From CABMGU01 sp035292785 (GTDB lineage Archaea; Nanobdellota; Nanobdellia; Woesearchaeales; ARS49): a stretch of 6,854 nucleotides of DNA. Both the position numbers and the translations under genes were made by a program. Positions 5,509 through 6,854 of this stretch are shown here, in pieces. Position 1 is the first letter of the stretch, and the number at the start of each line of letters is the position of its first letter. Below the pieces are notes generated by a model that saw nothing but the letters and a program-made list of their open reading frames with translations, had not been told where the DNA came from and did no database searches. The stretch is from the NCBI GenBank assembly GCA_035292785.1, contig DATDPK010000021.1, forward strand, positions 1-6,854, read 5' to 3'.

Positions 5509-6105
5509 TTACATCTCTACAAATATTCTATGCTTCTCTTTACCAGTTATTTCCAACAAAATACGCTTCATAATCGCTTTCTCAGGGTCTGGAAGCAGTT
5601 TGACACGCTCTTTAACATCCTGCAAGCTAACGAACGGCTTTTCTTCACGCTTTTCAATTATTTCCCACATATGCTTCTTGCCAACACCTGGAATAAGCTC
5701 TAATTGGTGCATACGGGTCGTTAAAGGCTGGGATTTGTTGAAAAACTCAACAAAACGCGTCTCATCCTTGTGAATTATGTCCTTTATCACGAAATCCAGC
5801 TCATTCTTGGCAGTAGCAGTAAGCCTTTCAAAGGGCAAACGGCCAATAATATGATGAATCTGGTCTCTCTTGCCCTCACCTATATAGACTTCCTGCAAAG
5901 GCTGCAGGAAGATGTCTTTCTTTGGCACTAATTCAAGAAGAGTAAAATGAATCTTTCCAATTGCCTGCACTATAGGCGTTTTCTTATGAGAAGGCCTGTT
6001 ATCAAACGGATAACCGTGCGGCAAGAAGTCTAACACAACTGCTTGTTCCTCCCGAACGTGCTGCTCTCTGTGCTCGGGTGACTGTTGATGTGTTCCTTCT
6101 TCCAT
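5509..6105 (-). CDS. DUF655 protein with helix-hairpin-helix motif (predicted nucleic-acid binding)
   Basis: From the ATG at 6105 this gives 198 residues, the usual length of the archaeal DUF655 family. The N-terminal half carries the family start EEQAVVLDFLPHGYP and an S1/OB-like region ending in QEVYIGEGKRDQIHHIIGRL. The C-terminal half contains a helix-hairpin-helix at about residues 137-150 (LIPGVGKKHMWEII), followed by a second helical hairpin and PDPEKAIMKRILLEITG. This predicts non-sequence-specific DNA or RNA binding, but the cellular role is not known. In many archaea DUF655 is found with rpl21e, rpoF and ksgA; none of these is next to it here. A TTG five codons upstream (6120) would add ESTD-containing residues. 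Neither start has a clear Shine-Dalgarno, so the start is uncertain. The first 20 residues are rich in Glu, Gln and His and look unstructured. Confidence 0.9.
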   Translation of the reverse strand: MEEGTHQQSPEHREQHVREEQAVVLDFLPHGYPFDNRPSHKKTPIVQAIGKIHFTLLELVPKKDIFLQPLQEVYIGEGKRDQIHHIIGRLPFERLTATAKNELDFVIKDIIHKDETRFVEFFNKSQPLTTRMHQLELIPGVGKKHMWEIIEKREEKPFVSLQDVKERVKLLPDPEKAIMKRILLEITGKEKHRIFVEM

Positions 6106-6162
6106 ATCCGTTGATTCCAAAGTTTAACATATCGAACTTAGAAAAGAGTAATGCACGAGATG

Positions 6163-6171
6163 TATATATAA
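6163..6171 (-). promoter_or_regulatory. TATA box of the DUF655 gene
   Basis: TTATATATA on the minus strand begins one base after the dihydroorotase stop codon. A start site about 26 bases on falls near 6141, giving a leader of about 36 bases to the ATG at 6105. DUF655 is therefore likely transcribed separately from the gene upstream. Confidence 0.6.
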
Positions 6172-6172
6172 G

Positions 6173-6854
6173 TTATGATTTCAGCTCTTTAAAAGGGTCG
6201 AAAGGATAAGTTTTTTGCAATTTTTCCAAAGCGCCAAAATCAACAGGACTGTCTCTCGGCTTAAGATCAAGACCATAAAGCTTAACCGCGTTATTGAAAG
6301 CAACATCACGCAAAGTGCTTTCAGACATGCCTGCCCTCTGCAAAAATTTTACAACATAAGGCCATGCAGTACCTGAAGCAATCCCAGAAGCAGGAGTGCT
6401 TTTCTGTTTGTCCTCAACTGCATGAGGAGCGTGATCGCTTTCCAAAATCTGAATCCGCCCCTTAATCAAAGCTTCCAATAATTTCTGCCTCGTTTCAGGA
6501 CTACGCAAAGGCGGATTGCACTTATACCAAGCAGAATCCAGTCCATCAAGCTTGCTGTAATCAAAAACAACATGATGCAAAGTGACGCCGCAACTCAAGC
6601 GCAAAGGACCTGCGTAATTGGCTATTGCATCAACAACTGTCATTGTGCTCACGTGCGCAACATGAATCCTGCCAGGAAATTTGACATCCTCAGCCAGCCT
6701 GATAACTTTTTGGAAAGAACTAATCTCTGCCTCTTCAGGCCTGCAAACAGTGCTCCAAGTTCTTGGATTTTTTGGATCGTAAGCATTATCGTCCATTTTC
6801 CCACATCCTCAAAATGCCCCACAAGAACTTTGTTAAAACCTTCTCTTGCAAGAA
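6173..6854 (-). pseudogene. pyrC: Dihydroorotase C-terminal part, with apparent -1 frameshift; 5' end outside window
   Basis: Dihydroorotase cyclises carbamoyl-aspartate to dihydroorotate, the third step of pyrimidine synthesis. The main frame (6173-6796, 207 codons) contains HVAHVST at 45-51, CGVTLHH at 69-75, the substrate loop CNPPLR at 93-98, and ESDHAPH at 119-125 with the catalytic Asp121. These are the metal and substrate residues of the second half of the barrel. That frame has a TGA shortly upstream of its Met. The bases 6852-6796 read in another frame give LAREGFNKVLVGHFEDVGK, which fits the strand before this region (the V-x-V-H-C-E-D element of relatives). The two frames join at GGGAAAA (6802-6796) by a -1 step. 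The gene is therefore either mutated, misassembled by one missing A, or decoded by frameshifting. The C-terminus lacks the usual final G-x-I-x-x-G-x-x-A-D-L strand. The active-site residues are intact, which argues against long-standing decay. Confidence 0.75.

Noticed and set aside
6755..6766. Palindrome CCAAGTTCTTGG as a frameshift-stimulating hairpin
   Set aside because: Five base pairs with almost no loop, about 30 bases downstream of the slippery site; too weak and too far to act as a typical stimulator.
6173..6796. Dihydroorotase as a complete 207-residue protein starting at the Met at 6796
   Set aside because: That Met lies in the middle of the family's fold. The N-terminal barrel half, with the first metal-binding His pair, is missing, and homologous sequence continues upstream in another frame.

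Overview
The window looks like a piece of a small, gene-dense archaeal genome, probably from a DPANN-type lineage (Woesearchaeota/Pacearchaeota-like; the lineage is inferred). The archaeal evidence is an a/eIF2-gamma gene, a DUF655 gene, AT-rich TATA boxes about 25 bases upstream of inferred start sites, GGTG-type ribosome binding sites, and a large secreted protein that resembles an archaeal S-layer protein. The DNA is AT-rich, spacers are short, and there are no RNA genes, CRISPR arrays or mobile elements that I can see.

Plus strand, 1-2808. The window opens inside a gene whose last 61 codons encode the end of a methionyl-tRNA-synthetase-type tRNA-binding OB fold. Two bases later a phosphomannomutase/phosphoglucomutase begins (189-1499), presumably in the same operon. 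A TATA box at 1503-1510 then drives the gamma subunit of translation initiation factor aIF2 (1534-2808), apparently as a leaderless or nearly leaderless transcript.

Minus strand, 2811-6854. Converging on aIF2-gamma, with only two bases between the stop codons, is a 700-residue secreted, membrane-anchored, S-layer-like protein (2811-4913). It has three six-cysteine repeats and an aromatic amphipathic C-terminal tail. Upstream lies a group of small genes that are easily missed: a 43-codon ORF with a near-perfect Shine-Dalgarno (5047-5178), overlapped by a tiny acidic ORF (4988-5050), and a 49-residue DUF5679 zinc-ribbon protein (5276-5425). Then come a DUF655 helix-hairpin-helix protein (5509-6105) and the C-terminal part of a dihydroorotase (6173 to the window end).

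The most notable points are two places where an expected single reading frame appears broken by one base. In the dihydroorotase the break is at a GGGAAAA run that matches the X-XXY-YYZ slippery pattern in the right frame. In the small basic/acidic ORF pair it is next to a GGG run. Both would be repaired by adding one base to a homopolymer, so consensus deletion errors are the first explanation to exclude. True frameshifting or gene splitting would be the interesting alternatives. Functionally the window mixes translation (MetRS domain, aIF2-gamma), sugar-phosphate metabolism for glycans, pyrimidine synthesis, and cell-envelope structure. I see no defence or mobile system.
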